Below are positions 23,979 to 33,327 of a DNA stretch of 39,957 bases, one piece after another. The first letter of the stretch is position 1, and the number at the start of each line of letters is the position of its first letter. Source of the stretch: JAKLDO01 sp035354435 (GTDB lineage: Bacteria > UBP6 > UBA1177); contig DAOQAY010000003.1 in NCBI GenBank assembly GCA_035354435.1, positions 1 to 39,957 of the forward strand, in the 5' to 3' direction. A model generated the notes under the pieces. The model saw only the letters and a program-made list of their open reading frames with translations. It was not told the DNA's origin and did no database searches. A program made the translations under genes and the position numbers.

Positions 23979-25313
23979 CTATTCTTTATTTAATGGAGGG
24001 TTGCTTTTGCTGCCGCTGTTATTGTTGTGATGAAAATTTTTTTTATATCTTTTCTTGAATGGTTTCTTTTGACCATCTTCTTTAGGTTTATTCTCGTTCG
24101 CCTGTTTTTCAGCGGATTGCTTTCTTTCTTCGTTATTTTCGGAAATCTTTTCTTTAAAAAGCTCTTTTTCCTTAGCAATTACAGGGAGTATGAATTTTGA
24201 TTCTTTTTCTTTTGATATTGTTTCAACGACAGGGTTCAGCAGCCATTGTCCTTTGACAAGTTCAAGAGACGACTTGGGAAAAATCTTTTCTTCATATTTT
24301 TCTTTTTTATCATAATTTTCAGGAAATGAGACAGTGACAGTTCCAACGATAACATTAAGTTTTTTCACATATCCTTTCCTGCTTGTGCTTTTCTCAATAA
24401 CCGGTGTCTCCTCTTCGGGATATTCCGCCCTGAGTTTTTCATATGTCGGATTTTCATAACCAAGACAACAGAAAAGTCTGCCGCAGATGCCTGATATTTT
24501 ATTAGGATTAAGGCTGAGATTCTGATCTTTTGCCATTTTTATTGAAACAGGAAGGAAGTTGTGCATATGTCTGCTGCAGCATAGATCCATACCGCATGGT
24601 CCAAGTCCGCCCATAAGTTTAGTAGTGTCTCTTACACCGATCTGCCTCATTTCTATTCTTCTTTTAAGTTCGTAGGCAAGCCGCTTTATCAATTCACGGA
24701 AGTCGACTCTGCCGTTTGCCGAGAAATAAAAGATAGCCTTGGAATCATCAAGGGTGTATTTAACTTTTATAACCTTCATCTTGATACCGAGGTCTCTATT
24801 TATTTTTTCAATTGTATCGGCAGCCTGTTTTGCCGAAGTTTCAAGTTTTTTGGCTTTTTCGAGATCTTCTTTGCGTGCTTTTCTTATAAAACCGTTCTTT
24901 ATAAAATTGATCTTATTCTGTCTCTTGAAATCATCGGCACATTTATTCAGAACAGTGGCAAGTTCCATTCCGCGTTCGCTGTATGCAACAATAACATCGC
25001 CGTTAACCAGTTCTTTTCCTTCATTTTTCTGTTCAGGATAAAAATACCAGTAAACTTTTCCTGCGGTCTGGAATTGAATTGCTATGACTTCATCAAACTG
25101 AGGAACAGCATCATCAAAATCAAAATATACGGCATTTCCGCCTCCGAGCGGGGCGATAGGGGCACCTGCTTTTTTATGTTTCGGGCTTTCTTCATCCTTA
25201 AAACCTTCATCATTGATCTCAAGTTCCTGTAATTTTCTGAATTCTTCTTCACTTATATCACCGGCATTTGCAAAATTTCTATTCCGGTAGTTTTTATTGT
25301 TACTTTTTTCCAA
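23979..25313 (-). CDS. ricT: PSP1-domain protein (RicT/YaaT-like)
   Basis: The PSP1 core (about 70-320) with two conserved cysteine clusters: GPCGMDLCCSRH (Cys240, 245, 246) and GICGRLFCCLGYE (Cys277, 282, 283). These are the hallmark of RicT/YaaT, which in Bacillus forms an Fe-S containing Y complex that helps mRNA maturation. An N-terminal segment of about 60 residues and a long Lys/Asn/Glu-rich C-terminal tail (350-444, with KKRYKKNFHHNNN) extend it beyond the usual 270 or so residues; the basic tail suggests RNA binding. It overlaps holB by 14 bases. RNA-processing role inferred from the family. Confidence 0.88.
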   Translation of the reverse strand: MEKSNNKNYRNRNFANAGDISEEEFRKLQELEINDEGFKDEESPKHKKAGAPIAPLGGGNAVYFDFDDAVPQFDEVIAIQFQTAGKVYWYFYPEQKNEGKELVNGDVIVAYSERGMELATVLNKCADDFKRQNKINFIKNGFIRKARKEDLEKAKKLETSAKQAADTIEKINRDLGIKMKVIKVKYTLDDSKAIFYFSANGRVDFRELIKRLAYELKRRIEMRQIGVRDTTKLMGGLGPCGMDLCCSRHMHNFLPVSIKMAKDQNLSLNPNKISGICGRLFCCLGYENPTYEKLRAEYPEEETPVIEKSTSRKGYVKKLNVIVGTVTVSFPENYDKKEKYEEKIFPKSSLELVKGQWLLNPVVETISKEKESKFILPVIAKEKELFKEKISENNEERKQSAEKQANENKPKEDGQKKPFKKRYKKNFHHNNNSGSKSNPPLNKE

Positions 25314-26184
25314 AATTCACTCCAAGTAAGTTGTAAAATAACGATGCATCAAGTGAAAAATACTGCTGATTAAAAAGAAAATCAGCAATTCTCATTGAAA
25401 CATCAGGTTCCGTATTCTTAATGAAAAAGGATAAAAAAGCAAGCCTTGCTCTGATTACTGTTTTCTTAAGATATTCGAATTTTTCGTTGTTAATCTCATT
25501 ATTTACGATATGAAGCTCAAGCGAGCCGAAGTCTGAAATCTCATCATAAAGCTTTTCAATGAAGGAAATACTGCTGAAATTGGCTTTCAGACAGATAATC
25601 TCAATTTTTTTCATTTCCGCAGTAAAGAACTTTTCATCAATATCGGGGAATGATTCTTTTATAAAAGGAAAAAAATCATACGGAGTAAGCAAGTCGCTAT
25701 TTATTTCTTCGGGAAGAAAGAACGAAATGCTTCTTGAGCAGATAGTTGGAAGAAGAGAGTTTTTTTTTGCAGTGCAGAGAAAAAAATATGTTTTCGCCGG
25801 AGGTTCCTCAATCTTTTTTAAAAGGGCGTTCTGGGCAGGAATTGTCATTGCAGATGCATCACGGATATAAATTATTCTGTTTTCTGATTCAAAAGGGGAA
25901 AAACAGAGAATGTCGTCAAGAGAATGAATATCCTCGATTTTTATCGAACCAGTTGAACCTTTTGATATTACTATGAAATCAGAATAACTTTGAGTCTCGC
26001 AAAGCTCTTTGAATTTTTTATCGTCAAGTTCTCTTTTGGGGTTGACGAGCAATTTTGAGATCTGATAGACAAATTCGTCTTTAGCCGACTGAGTAGAGGG
26101 TCCGTAGAAAATTATCGTCTGAGGCAGTTTCCCTGAATTTATCGTTTTAATGATCTTTCCGGATAAAAGCTTCCATATTTCCAT
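25300..26184 (-). CDS. holB: DNA polymerase III delta' subunit
   Basis: A clamp-loader subunit of the AAA+ family. Typical delta' features are the early P-loop-like region YGPSTQSAKDEF, the block SIKIEDIHSLDDILCFSP, and NALLKKIEEPPAKTYFFLCT followed by SLLPTICSRSISF, the SRC motif (here CSRS). The P-loop is degenerate, as expected for delta', which does not bind ATP. At 294 residues it is a little short, with a reduced C-terminal collar domain. Heads the PSP1-tatD operon, consistent with its usual neighbourhood. Confidence 0.9.
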   Translation of the reverse strand: MEIWKLLSGKIIKTINSGKLPQTIIFYGPSTQSAKDEFVYQISKLLVNPKRELDDKKFKELCETQSYSDFIVISKGSTGSIKIEDIHSLDDILCFSPFESENRIIYIRDASAMTIPAQNALLKKIEEPPAKTYFFLCTAKKNSLLPTICSRSISFFLPEEINSDLLTPYDFFPFIKESFPDIDEKFFTAEMKKIEIICLKANFSSISFIEKLYDEISDFGSLELHIVNNEINNEKFEYLKKTVIRARLAFLSFFIKNTEPDVSMRIADFLFNQQYFSLDASLFYNLLGVNFGKK

Positions 26185-26196
26185 GCTTTTAGTTTA

Positions 26197-26212
26197 CATA
26201 ATATATGTTATG
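26197..26212. promoter_or_regulatory. Near-palindrome in the holB leader
   Basis: The 16 bases CATAATATATGTTATG match their reverse complement at 14 of 16 positions. They cover the place where a -10 or operator of holB would lie, 12 bases before its ATG. A clear -35 was not found. It could be an operator or chance AT-rich symmetry. Confidence 0.3.
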
Positions 26213-26237
26213 CGAAGTTTGTGGGCAGATTCGTTAA

Positions 26238-27167
26238 TCATTTCAAGCCCCTCTTTAATCTGGTTGTTGTCGTAAGGAAGATGTCATCCTTTTCTATCCG
26301 GTTAAGAGTTGTATAAAAAGATTTGTACTCAAGTGTCCATCCGAATGAAAAGACAACACCCTTAACGGTTTTATTTTTTAAAAAATATTCAGACAGGTCT
26401 TCTATCTCAACTACATTGACATACCGGTCAAAATCCATTTTTCTGCCCTTTATAAAAAAAACGCTGGATATTTTCTTTTCGTTGGCTTCATTATTGAAAT
26501 AAACATCAATGGTGCAATTTATAGTTTCAGCAAAATAGGTAAGGAAAATAAAATCGTTCCATGCTTCCCTGTTTGTTGTTCTTCTGGGTACCCACAGTAT
26601 TTTTCCTTCAGGTTCCTTAGGAAGCTGTCCAAGATCGATAACCAGATCCTCTTTAAGGTCATTAGCAAGCACTGATCTTGGTAACTTCTTGAATTTCTTA
26701 TTAAAAAATGTTGTTCTAGGGCTCGATTCGACATCTTCCGATCTGTTGAAAAGAAATGGTGCCGCACTTTCCAGTGAATCTGAATTACACCCTTTAAAAG
26801 TTGTTCCGTAAAGAAAGAACGAAAGGAATTCAAATTGACTGCAAGTACGCCCAGACCTTGATAACATCATCAGTATTTTTGACAATGAAGTATTGCAGAA
26901 ATCAATGGTCAATGAGGGTTTCTCTTTAAAAAGAAAAAGGAAAATGGTGAATGAATTGAACTCCTTAGACCTGACGATCCTTTTTTCCTGTGATTTCTTT
27001 ATAAATATTATCTTGTTTGAAACACAGTCAATGACAAAAACCTTTCCATGCGGGTTGAATGAGTCAGATCTTGACCACTCTCTTGCCTGAAGAACAAAAG
27101 AATTAAAATTCTTTGAATTGGTTAGAATGACTGTTGAAAATGGAACTATCCTTCTGTCTTTATTCAT
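26238..27167 (-). CDS. Protein of unknown function in the nusB operon
   Basis: Not recognised. A 309-residue protein, basic in its N-terminal third and without signal peptide or obvious membrane helix. Visible elements are LPKEPEGKILWVPRRTTNREAW (as GKILWVPRRTTN, about 186-197) and a C-terminal stretch VKGVVFSFGWTLEYKSF followed by KDDIFLTTTTRLKRG. Its ATG overlaps the nusB stop by four bases, so it is translated with nusB, ribH, ribBA and purA. Codon use looks more AT-rich than in its neighbours. No motif for a known enzyme class was found. Confidence 0.65.
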   Translation of the reverse strand: MNKDRRIVPFSTVILTNSKNFNSFVLQAREWSRSDSFNPHGKVFVIDCVSNKIIFIKKSQEKRIVRSKEFNSFTIFLFLFKEKPSLTIDFCNTSLSKILMMLSRSGRTCSQFEFLSFFLYGTTFKGCNSDSLESAAPFLFNRSEDVESSPRTTFFNKKFKKLPRSVLANDLKEDLVIDLGQLPKEPEGKILWVPRRTTNREAWNDFIFLTYFAETINCTIDVYFNNEANEKKISSVFFIKGRKMDFDRYVNVVEIEDLSEYFLKNKTVKGVVFSFGWTLEYKSFYTTLNRIEKDDIFLTTTTRLKRGLK

Positions 27168-27616
27168 AATTTTTTATTCTTTACATCAATAATATCGGCC
27201 ACTTTATTAATAATACCGTTTACAAAAGAGCTTGATTCTTTGCTTCCGAATTTCTTGGCGATATCAATTGCCTCATTTATCGTAGCTTTGAAAGGAACGC
27301 CGTTCTTTTCATCTATCAGCTCTGCTACCGACATTCTGAGGATATTTCTTTCAATAAGAGCTATCCTGTCAATACGCCAGTTAAGAGCCGCATCTTCGAT
27401 AAGTGATTCAATTTTTGCAATATTTCCGTGAACCTGATTAAGAAGATATATTATGAAAACACCCTCCTCTTCGTCATGCTCGGTTTCATTTTTAGATGAA
27501 ATGTTGAAGTATTGGAAGTAAGTTTCTACAGCGTCTTTTATGCTCAAATTTTTACTGAATTCAAGGCTGTACAGAATTTGAAGAGTTTTTTCTCTTGATC
27601 GTCTTCTAAGTCCCAT
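27164..27616 (-). CDS. nusB: Transcription antitermination factor NusB
   Basis: An all-helical RNA-binding protein that, with NusE (S10), allows antitermination on rRNA operons. Hallmarks in the 150 residues are the N-terminal RRRSREKTLQILYSLEFS, the central region RIDRIALIERNILRMSVAEL and the C-terminal EAIDIAKKFGSKESSSFVNG followed by IINKVAD. Position directly after ribH is the classic ribH-nusB pairing. GAGAG lies ahead of the ATG. Confidence 0.95.
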   Translation of the reverse strand: MGLRRRSREKTLQILYSLEFSKNLSIKDAVETYFQYFNISSKNETEHDEEEGVFIIYLLNQVHGNIAKIESLIEDAALNWRIDRIALIERNILRMSVAELIDEKNGVPFKATINEAIDIAKKFGSKESSSFVNGIINKVADIIDVKNKKL

Positions 27617-27624
27617 TTTTTCTC

Positions 27625-28086
27625 TCAGATTTTATCGTTCAGATTCAGCATTTCAATAGCAGCAAGCGCAGCATCAAATCCTTTGTTGCCCGCCTTTGTC
27701 CCGGCTCTTTCAACAGCCTGTTCAATAGTATCGACAGTCAGAACTCCAAAAGAAATATAAGTTCCGGTTTCAAGCGATACCTGAGCGATACCTTTGGTTG
27801 TTTCTGCGGCAATATAATCAAAATGAGGAGTATTGCCTCTTATAAGTGCTCCGATGCAGATTATAGCATCATATTTTTTTGACAATGCAGCTTTCTTTGC
27901 TGCATAAGGAATCTCAAATGCGCCTGGAACTTTAATGATATCAACACTTTCCGCAGCATGTCTTTCAAGACAGTCAAGAGTGCCGTTTAAAAGCGCTTCA
28001 CTGATGAACGAATTAAAACGGGAAACGACAACACCGAATTTTTTCCCTTTTGCCGTTAAATCACCCTGAAAAGTTTTAGTTTTCAT
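27625..28086 (-). CDS. ribH: 6,7-dimethyl-8-ribityllumazine synthase
   Basis: Condenses the ribitylaminouracil and butanone-phosphate precursors of riboflavin; usually a 60-mer shell or pentamer. The 153-residue chain has GVVVSRFNSFISEALLNG, VPGAFEIPYAAKK, CIGALIRGNTPHFDYIA with the catalytic His, and SFGVLTVDTIEQAVERAG. The start is the ATG at 28086, with GGAG nine bases upstream; an upstream TTG at 28104 lacks a good site. It overlaps the end of ribBA by 11 bases, keeping the riboflavin genes together. Confidence 0.95.
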   Translation of the reverse strand: MKTKTFQGDLTAKGKKFGVVVSRFNSFISEALLNGTLDCLERHAAESVDIIKVPGAFEIPYAAKKAALSKKYDAIICIGALIRGNTPHFDYIAAETTKGIAQVSLETGTYISFGVLTVDTIEQAVERAGTKAGNKGFDAALAAIEMLNLNDKI

Positions 28087-29341
28087 TTTTAAGATCTCCA
28101 TCAAAAATTTTATGTCCGAGCTTTTGCTGTTTCGTTCTAAGGTAAACCATATTGCTGTCCTGCACCCCGACGATGTTGGGTACTTGGTTTACAACTTCAA
28201 GTCCGTATCCTGCAAGGCTCTTGAGTTTTTTAGGATTATTGGTGAGCAGATTTATTTTTCTGACACCTATTTCAAGAAGTATCTGCGCCCCGATACCATA
28301 ATCTCTCAGGTCTGCCGGAAAACCTAGTGCGATGTTAGCCTCAACAGTATCCATTCCCTGATCCTGAAGATGATAAGCTTTTATTTTGTTGGCAAGTCCT
28401 ATTCCCCTGCCTTCCTGTCTGAGATAAAGTACAACGCCTGTTCCTTCTTTCGCAATGAGTTCCATTGCATTTTGCAGTTGATAACCGCAGTCGCATCTGA
28501 TACTTCCGAGAGCATCTCCGGTAAGACATTCGGAATGAACTCTGACAAGTACAGGTTCATCAGGTTTGATTGAGCCTTTTATGAGCGCAACATGCTCAAG
28601 ACCGTCTATTTTGCTTTTGAATACTTTAATATTGAATTCACCGCCCCACTTTGTCGGCAAAATGGCATCAGATACCTGCTCAACAAGTATTTCGGTCATA
28701 AGCCGGTATGAGATTATATCTTCAATGGTGACGATAGGAATATCAAATTTCTGAGAGAATTTCTGAAGTTCCGGCATTCTGGACATTGTTCCGTCATCAT
28801 TCATCACTTCGCAGATGACAGCCGCAGGTTTAAGTCCTGCTATCCTTGAAATATCGACAGAACCCTCAGTCTGACCTGTTCTGACAAGCACTCCGCCGTT
28901 CTTTGCCCTGAGCGGAAAAATGTGTCCGGGTCTGGCAAGATCGGCAGGCACAGCGTTATTTTTTACGGCAGCTCTTATTGTTGTGGCTCTGTCTGCGGCT
29001 GAAATACCTGTAGTGACACCGCACTTAGCCTCAATGGAAACTGTGAAAGCTGTTCCGAACCTTGACTGGTTGTCAACTACCATCGGCGGAAGATCAAGCG
29101 AATCGGCAATCGAATTTTCAAGAGCGAGACATATCAGCCCTCTGCCGTTTTTCGCCATGAAATTGATGTTCTCAGCAGTAGCGAACTGTGCCGCCACAAC
29201 GAGATCGCCTTCATTTTCGCGATCTTCATCATCAACCATTATGATCATCTGCCCTGATTTTATTCTTTCAACTGCTTTTTCAACATTTGCGATGACTTTT
29301 ATTTTATCTTTTGTCTGAAGATTCATCTTATTTTTGATCAC
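28076..29341 (-). CDS. ribBA: Bifunctional 3,4-dihydroxy-2-butanone-4-phosphate synthase / GTP cyclohydrolase II
   Basis: Makes the two precursor branches of riboflavin from ribulose-5-phosphate and GTP. The N-terminal half has the DHBP-synthase acidic loop DDEDRENEGD (37-46) and ADRATTIRAAV. The C-terminal GTP cyclohydrolase II half has the zinc cysteines in HSECLTGDALGSIRCDCG (Cys272, 283, 285), then RQEGRGIGLANKI and NNPKKLKSLAGYG, so both activities should be intact. I start at the GTG at 29341 (GGAG six bases upstream), giving 421 residues; an ATG 15 bases later is also possible. It follows purA closely with no FMN riboswitch in between. Confidence 0.93.
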   Translation of the reverse strand: MIKNKMNLQTKDKIKVIANVEKAVERIKSGQMIIMVDDEDRENEGDLVVAAQFATAENINFMAKNGRGLICLALENSIADSLDLPPMVVDNQSRFGTAFTVSIEAKCGVTTGISAADRATTIRAAVKNNAVPADLARPGHIFPLRAKNGGVLVRTGQTEGSVDISRIAGLKPAAVICEVMNDDGTMSRMPELQKFSQKFDIPIVTIEDIISYRLMTEILVEQVSDAILPTKWGGEFNIKVFKSKIDGLEHVALIKGSIKPDEPVLVRVHSECLTGDALGSIRCDCGYQLQNAMELIAKEGTGVVLYLRQEGRGIGLANKIKAYHLQDQGMDTVEANIALGFPADLRDYGIGAQILLEIGVRKINLLTNNPKKLKSLAGYGLEVVNQVPNIVGVQDSNMVYLRTKQQKLGHKIFDGDLKNEN

Positions 29342-29356
29342 AACATTCTCCAAAAC

Positions 29357-30652
29357 TTAAAAAACGGAAATATACTCTCTACGGATAATTGTTTCATCTC
29401 TGCCGGGACCGACCGAGACTATTGAAACGGGTGCGTTGAGAGTCTTTTCAATGAATTTGACATATTTTTTTGCATTCACCGGAAGATCGTCGAATGATCT
29501 TATTTTTGAAATGTCGCTTTTCCATCCGTCAATTTCAGTATATACCGGCTGGATTCTTTCAACGGCCTCTATTGAAGCCGGAAAACCGTGGATTTCACGA
29601 CCGTCAAGAATATAACCTGTACACACTTTTATTTTTTCGAAGCTGTTGAGAACATCAAGCTTTGTCAACGCTATCGAAGTGAAACTGCTCATTTCAAATA
29701 TATATCTGAGAGCAATAGTATCAAGCCAGCCGCAGCGGCGGGGTCTTCCTGTCGTTGTGCCGAACTCGTGCCCTATTTTTCTGAGTTCTTCTCCATCATG
29801 ACCGTGATCTTCAGTCGGGAAAGGCCCTGCACCGACTCTTGTTGTATAAGCTTTTACAAGACCGATATTATCAGCCGCACCGAAAGATGAAAGTCCTGCA
29901 CCTACTCCGAAATAACTTGCAACAGTATTTGATGATGTGACGAACGGATATGTTCCGTGATCAATATCAAGAAGCGCTCCCTGAGCACCTTCCATCAGAA
30001 CCTTCTTATCACTGCAAAAGTGTGCAAAGCTGAAATCTGTGTCAACGATATAAGGCGCCAGCTTTGTGCCGAGGTTGAAATAAAGGTCTGTCAGCTCCTG
30101 ATGATCAAAAGGTTCGGCATTGTATAAATTCACAAGAAGTGAGTTTTTCTCCTTAAGTGCCGCCTTGATCTTTCTGTTGAGGATGTCTCTATCAAGCAGA
30201 TCAGCCGCTCTGATTCCTATTCTGGATATTTTGTCTTCATAAGCCGGACCGATGCCTCGACCGGTGGTTCCTATCTTGTTGCCTTTTTTTGCTTCTTCCC
30301 TGCATTTGTCGAGAACTTTGTGATAATCCATTATTATTGCGGTTCTCGGAGATATTTTCAGGTTTTCAGGAGTTACAACGACCCCTTTTTCAAGAAGTTT
30401 TGATGATTCCTCTATAAACTGTTTCGGATCGAGAACTACGCCGTTGCCGATAAAACTTATCACATTTTTTCTAAGAATGCCGGAAGGAATTGCATGAAGG
30501 TCGTATTTTACTCCGTCGATAACGATAGTATGACCTGCATTATTTCCGCCCTGATATCTGCATACGACATCCATTTTTTCTGTAAGTATGTCAACTATCT
30601 TGCCTTTTCCTTCATCACCCCATTGAGTTCCAGTAACGATGTGCGTTGTCAT
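29357..30652 (-). CDS. purA: Adenylosuccinate synthetase
   Basis: Catalyses the first committed step from IMP to AMP, using GTP and aspartate. The 431-residue chain begins MTTHIVTGTQWGDEGKGK with the GTP P-loop at 8-18, followed by GGNNAGHT, IGNGVVLDP, TTGRGIGPAYEDK, LMEGAQGALLDIDHGTYPFV and TTGRPRRCGWLD, a full set of family signatures. The start is the ATG at 30652, which has GGAG nine bases upstream. First gene of the purA-ribBA-ribH-nusB unit. Confidence 0.96.
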   Translation of the reverse strand: MTTHIVTGTQWGDEGKGKIVDILTEKMDVVCRYQGGNNAGHTIVIDGVKYDLHAIPSGILRKNVISFIGNGVVLDPKQFIEESSKLLEKGVVVTPENLKISPRTAIIMDYHKVLDKCREEAKKGNKIGTTGRGIGPAYEDKISRIGIRAADLLDRDILNRKIKAALKEKNSLLVNLYNAEPFDHQELTDLYFNLGTKLAPYIVDTDFSFAHFCSDKKVLMEGAQGALLDIDHGTYPFVTSSNTVASYFGVGAGLSSFGAADNIGLVKAYTTRVGAGPFPTEDHGHDGEELRKIGHEFGTTTGRPRRCGWLDTIALRYIFEMSSFTSIALTKLDVLNSFEKIKVCTGYILDGREIHGFPASIEAVERIQPVYTEIDGWKSDISKIRSFDDLPVNAKKYVKFIEKTLNAPVSIVSVGPGRDETIIRREYISVF

Positions 30653-30716
30653 TTTGATTAACTCCAAAAATGTTACACCTGATTTTAACTATTGACAGAC
30701 CATAAACAAGTTTTTA

Positions 30717-32519
30717 TTACTCCTCTGTGGAATCAAGAACAACAAGAAAAGCTTCCTGCGGAATTTCAACATTTCCGAGCTGTTTCATCTTCTTCTTACC
30801 TTCTTTCTGCTTTTCAAGAAGTTTTCTCTTTCTGCTCACATCACCGCCATAGCATTTTGCCGTTACATCTTTTCTATATGCTTTGACCGTCTCCCGCGAG
30901 ATGATGGTCGAACCTATTGCCGCCTGAATAGCAACATCGTACATCTGCCTTGGAATAACCCTTCTCATTTTCATAACAAGAGATCTGCCCATATAATAGG
31001 CTTTATCTTTGTGAACTATCACCGAAAGCGCATCAACAGGATCTCCATTGATAAGGATATCCATTTTAACAAGATTGGACTTCTCATAGTCGAGAAATTC
31101 ATAATCAAGTGAAGCAAACCCTCTGGATATCGATTTCAATTTGTCGTAAAAATCATAAACTATTTCGCTTAAAGGAATATCGTACTCAAGAATTACTCTG
31201 TCTGTCGTCTGATAAGTAAGATTTTTCTGTCTTCCCCTTTTATCAAGGCATAACTTAACCAGCCCGCCTATGAATTCTGCAGGAGTGAATATTGATGCTT
31301 TGACAAAAGGTTCCTGAATATGATCTATCATCTGCAATTTCGGCAATTTATCAGGATTCTCCACAAACATCTCGGTTCCATTGTTAAGAACCACTTTGTA
31401 TGCAACACTCGGTGCTGTGGTGATAAGCTCAAGATCAAACTCTCTTTCAAGCCGTTCCTTTACTATTTCGAGGTGCAGCATTCCGAGAAATCCGCATCTG
31501 AAGCCGAATCCCAGAGCACTTGATGTTTCCGGTTCATATGAAAAGCTTGAATCGTTAAGTGCCAGTTTTTCCATTGCCTTTTTAAGATCTTCGTATTTTG
31601 AAGTCTCGATCGGGAAAACTCCGCAGTAAACCATCTGTTTCATAGGTTTAAAACCTGGCAGGACATCAGAAGTCATATCGGTTTTCTTTGTCATGGTTTC
31701 ACCGATTTTAACATCATGAATCGTCTTTATTCCGGCTGATATTACCGCAACTTCGCCTGCTTCTATCGAATCAACTTTTTTAAGGAAAGGGGTGTACTTG
31801 CATATTTCGATAACTTCGTATTCAGTTTTCGAATGCATTAGATATATCATTTCTCCGGTCTTAATGCTTCCGTCAAACATTCTTACAAGCATTCTCACTC
31901 CGACATACTGGTCAAACCAGCTGTCAAATATAAGTGCTCTGGTCTTCATTGCAGGATCGGTTTTCGGACAGGGAATGTCAGTCACTATTTTGTCAAGAAG
32001 CGCTTTGATGCCTACTCCTGTTTTTGCTGAAACTTCAAGTGCATCTGTTGCATCAATGCCGATTATTTCGATTATTTCGCTTTTTGCCTTTTCGATGTCT
32101 GCACTTGGCAGGTCGATCTTGTTGATGACGGGAATTATTTCGAGGTTGTTGTCAATTGCCATGTAGACATTTGCAAGTGTCTGCGCTTCAACACCCTGAG
32201 TTGCATCGACTACAAGCAGAGCTCCTTCACAGCTTGTCAGGGCGCGGCTCACTTCGTAAGAAAAGTCGACATGTCCGGGAGTGTCAATGAAATTAAGCTC
32301 ATACACTTCACCATGATATGTGTGAAACACTGTTACAGCTCTTGCCTTTATGGTTATTCCGCGTTCTTTTTCAAGCTCCATATCATCTAAAAACTGCTCT
32401 TTTTTTTCTCTATCGCTTAAACTGCCGGTGAATTCAAGAAGTCTGTCGGCAAGAGTGGATTTGCCGTGATCGATGTGGGCAATGATTGAGAAGTTCCTGA
32501 TATTCTTGATATTTTTCAT
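30717..32519 (-). CDS. lepA: Elongation factor 4 (LepA)
   Basis: A ribosomal GTPase that can back-translocate stalled ribosomes and aids ribosome assembly. Its 600 residues hold G1 in AHIDHGKST (14-22), G2/G3 in ERGITIKA and DTPGHVDF, NKID, a SAKTG element, the EF-G-like domains, and the LepA-specific C-terminus with AKCYGGDVSRKRKLLEKQKE, which is diagnostic. Monocistronic by appearance, with its own promoter. Confidence 0.97.
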   Translation of the reverse strand: MKNIKNIRNFSIIAHIDHGKSTLADRLLEFTGSLSDREKKEQFLDDMELEKERGITIKARAVTVFHTYHGEVYELNFIDTPGHVDFSYEVSRALTSCEGALLVVDATQGVEAQTLANVYMAIDNNLEIIPVINKIDLPSADIEKAKSEIIEIIGIDATDALEVSAKTGVGIKALLDKIVTDIPCPKTDPAMKTRALIFDSWFDQYVGVRMLVRMFDGSIKTGEMIYLMHSKTEYEVIEICKYTPFLKKVDSIEAGEVAVISAGIKTIHDVKIGETMTKKTDMTSDVLPGFKPMKQMVYCGVFPIETSKYEDLKKAMEKLALNDSSFSYEPETSSALGFGFRCGFLGMLHLEIVKERLEREFDLELITTAPSVAYKVVLNNGTEMFVENPDKLPKLQMIDHIQEPFVKASIFTPAEFIGGLVKLCLDKRGRQKNLTYQTTDRVILEYDIPLSEIVYDFYDKLKSISRGFASLDYEFLDYEKSNLVKMDILINGDPVDALSVIVHKDKAYYMGRSLVMKMRRVIPRQMYDVAIQAAIGSTIISRETVKAYRKDVTAKCYGGDVSRKRKLLEKQKEGKKKMKQLGNVEIPQEAFLVVLDSTEE

Positions 32520-32572
32520 TCAATTTCCCATCAACTGATATAAATTTTTCTCAACAAACAAAGACGCTGGTT

Positions 32573-32601
32573 TTTATACAATAACATTTAATAAAATACA
32601 A
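32573..32601 (-). promoter_or_regulatory. Probable promoter of lepA
   Basis: On the minus strand TTGTAT (32596-32601) and TATAAA (32573-32578) are 17 bases apart, about 54 bases before the ATG. The -10 matches five of six; the -35 matches only three of six. Confidence 0.35.
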
Positions 32602-32664
32602 ATATATTAGCGAGAAAGTTGGAATTGTTGTTTTTGCAGGTTTCTTTTTCTTTTTTGACTACAT

Positions 32665-33327
32665 TTAATATGCTGAACCACGATCATTTATGGCAAAAAG
32701 CAAACTGTTTTCAATCGTTTCCGATAGATACATTGCAAAGTTCTTTTTTGATTTTTTTATCAGATCCGATGCAATTATCTTTTCGAGATATGATTCACCT
32801 TCCGGTACTTCAGCAATCGAGAACCATTCCGGCATAGATCCTGGAGAATCTTCTATTTGCGCATCAACTGCTACAGTCCATGGAAGAAGACCTTTTGAAA
32901 TTATGTATTTATTATCCTTCTGGCTCAATTCAATTCCAAGTTCGTTCAAATGACCTAAAATTATTTGGCCGTCCAGCGAGTGTGTGTTGAATATACGACC
33001 TTCAAAAAATGGTTTCCGGTTATCGTAAAAATAATTTGAAAGTCTTATAAACACATTGCTTATATCAGTTCTTTGCCGGTTTGATATCGTAAAAACATCG
33101 CGTTCAGCAAAAAAATCACCGAAAACAAGCAATTCGTCCTCAAACAAACTATTGGATTCGATGATTTTTCCTGTTTTTGTTAAAATAAAATATATGCTGT
33201 CCGCTCGGATATTGATAAATCCCTTCTGTGCTAATGAAACTATATTTGCAGCGAGGCAGCGGGGATCACAATTCATTTTTGCAATATACCGGAAAAATCC
33301 GGGTGACATGTCGGTTGGAATGTTCAT
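32665..33327 (-). CDS. DUF2207-like cytosolic domain protein
   Basis: A 220-residue soluble protein. Residues 1-70 follow the C-terminal, cytosolic part of DUF2207 membrane proteins: P-x-x-S-P at 4-8, then DPRCLAANIVSLAQKGFINI and a strand ending ILTKTGK, with LFEDELLVFGDFF next. This is a winged-helix-like arrangement. Full DUF2207 proteins carry an N-terminal signal, an exported domain and membrane helices, all missing here, so this is a standalone cytosolic version. It overlaps the preceding small anchored-protein gene by four bases and ends the five-gene operon. Function of the family is unknown. Confidence 0.55.
   Translation of the reverse strand: MNIPTDMSPGFFRYIAKMNCDPRCLAANIVSLAQKGFINIRADSIYFILTKTGKIIESNSLFEDELLVFGDFFAERDVFTISNRQRTDISNVFIRLSNYFYDNRKPFFEGRIFNTHSLDGQIILGHLNELGIELSQKDNKYIISKGLLPWTVAVDAQIEDSPGSMPEWFSIAEVPEGESYLEKIIASDLIKKSKKNFAMYLSETIENSLLFAINDRGSAY

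Noticed and set aside
28087..29340. FMN riboswitch or rib-operon leader.
   Set aside because: ribBA follows purA by a few bases, so there is no room for an aptamer; none of the FMN-element sequences appears.
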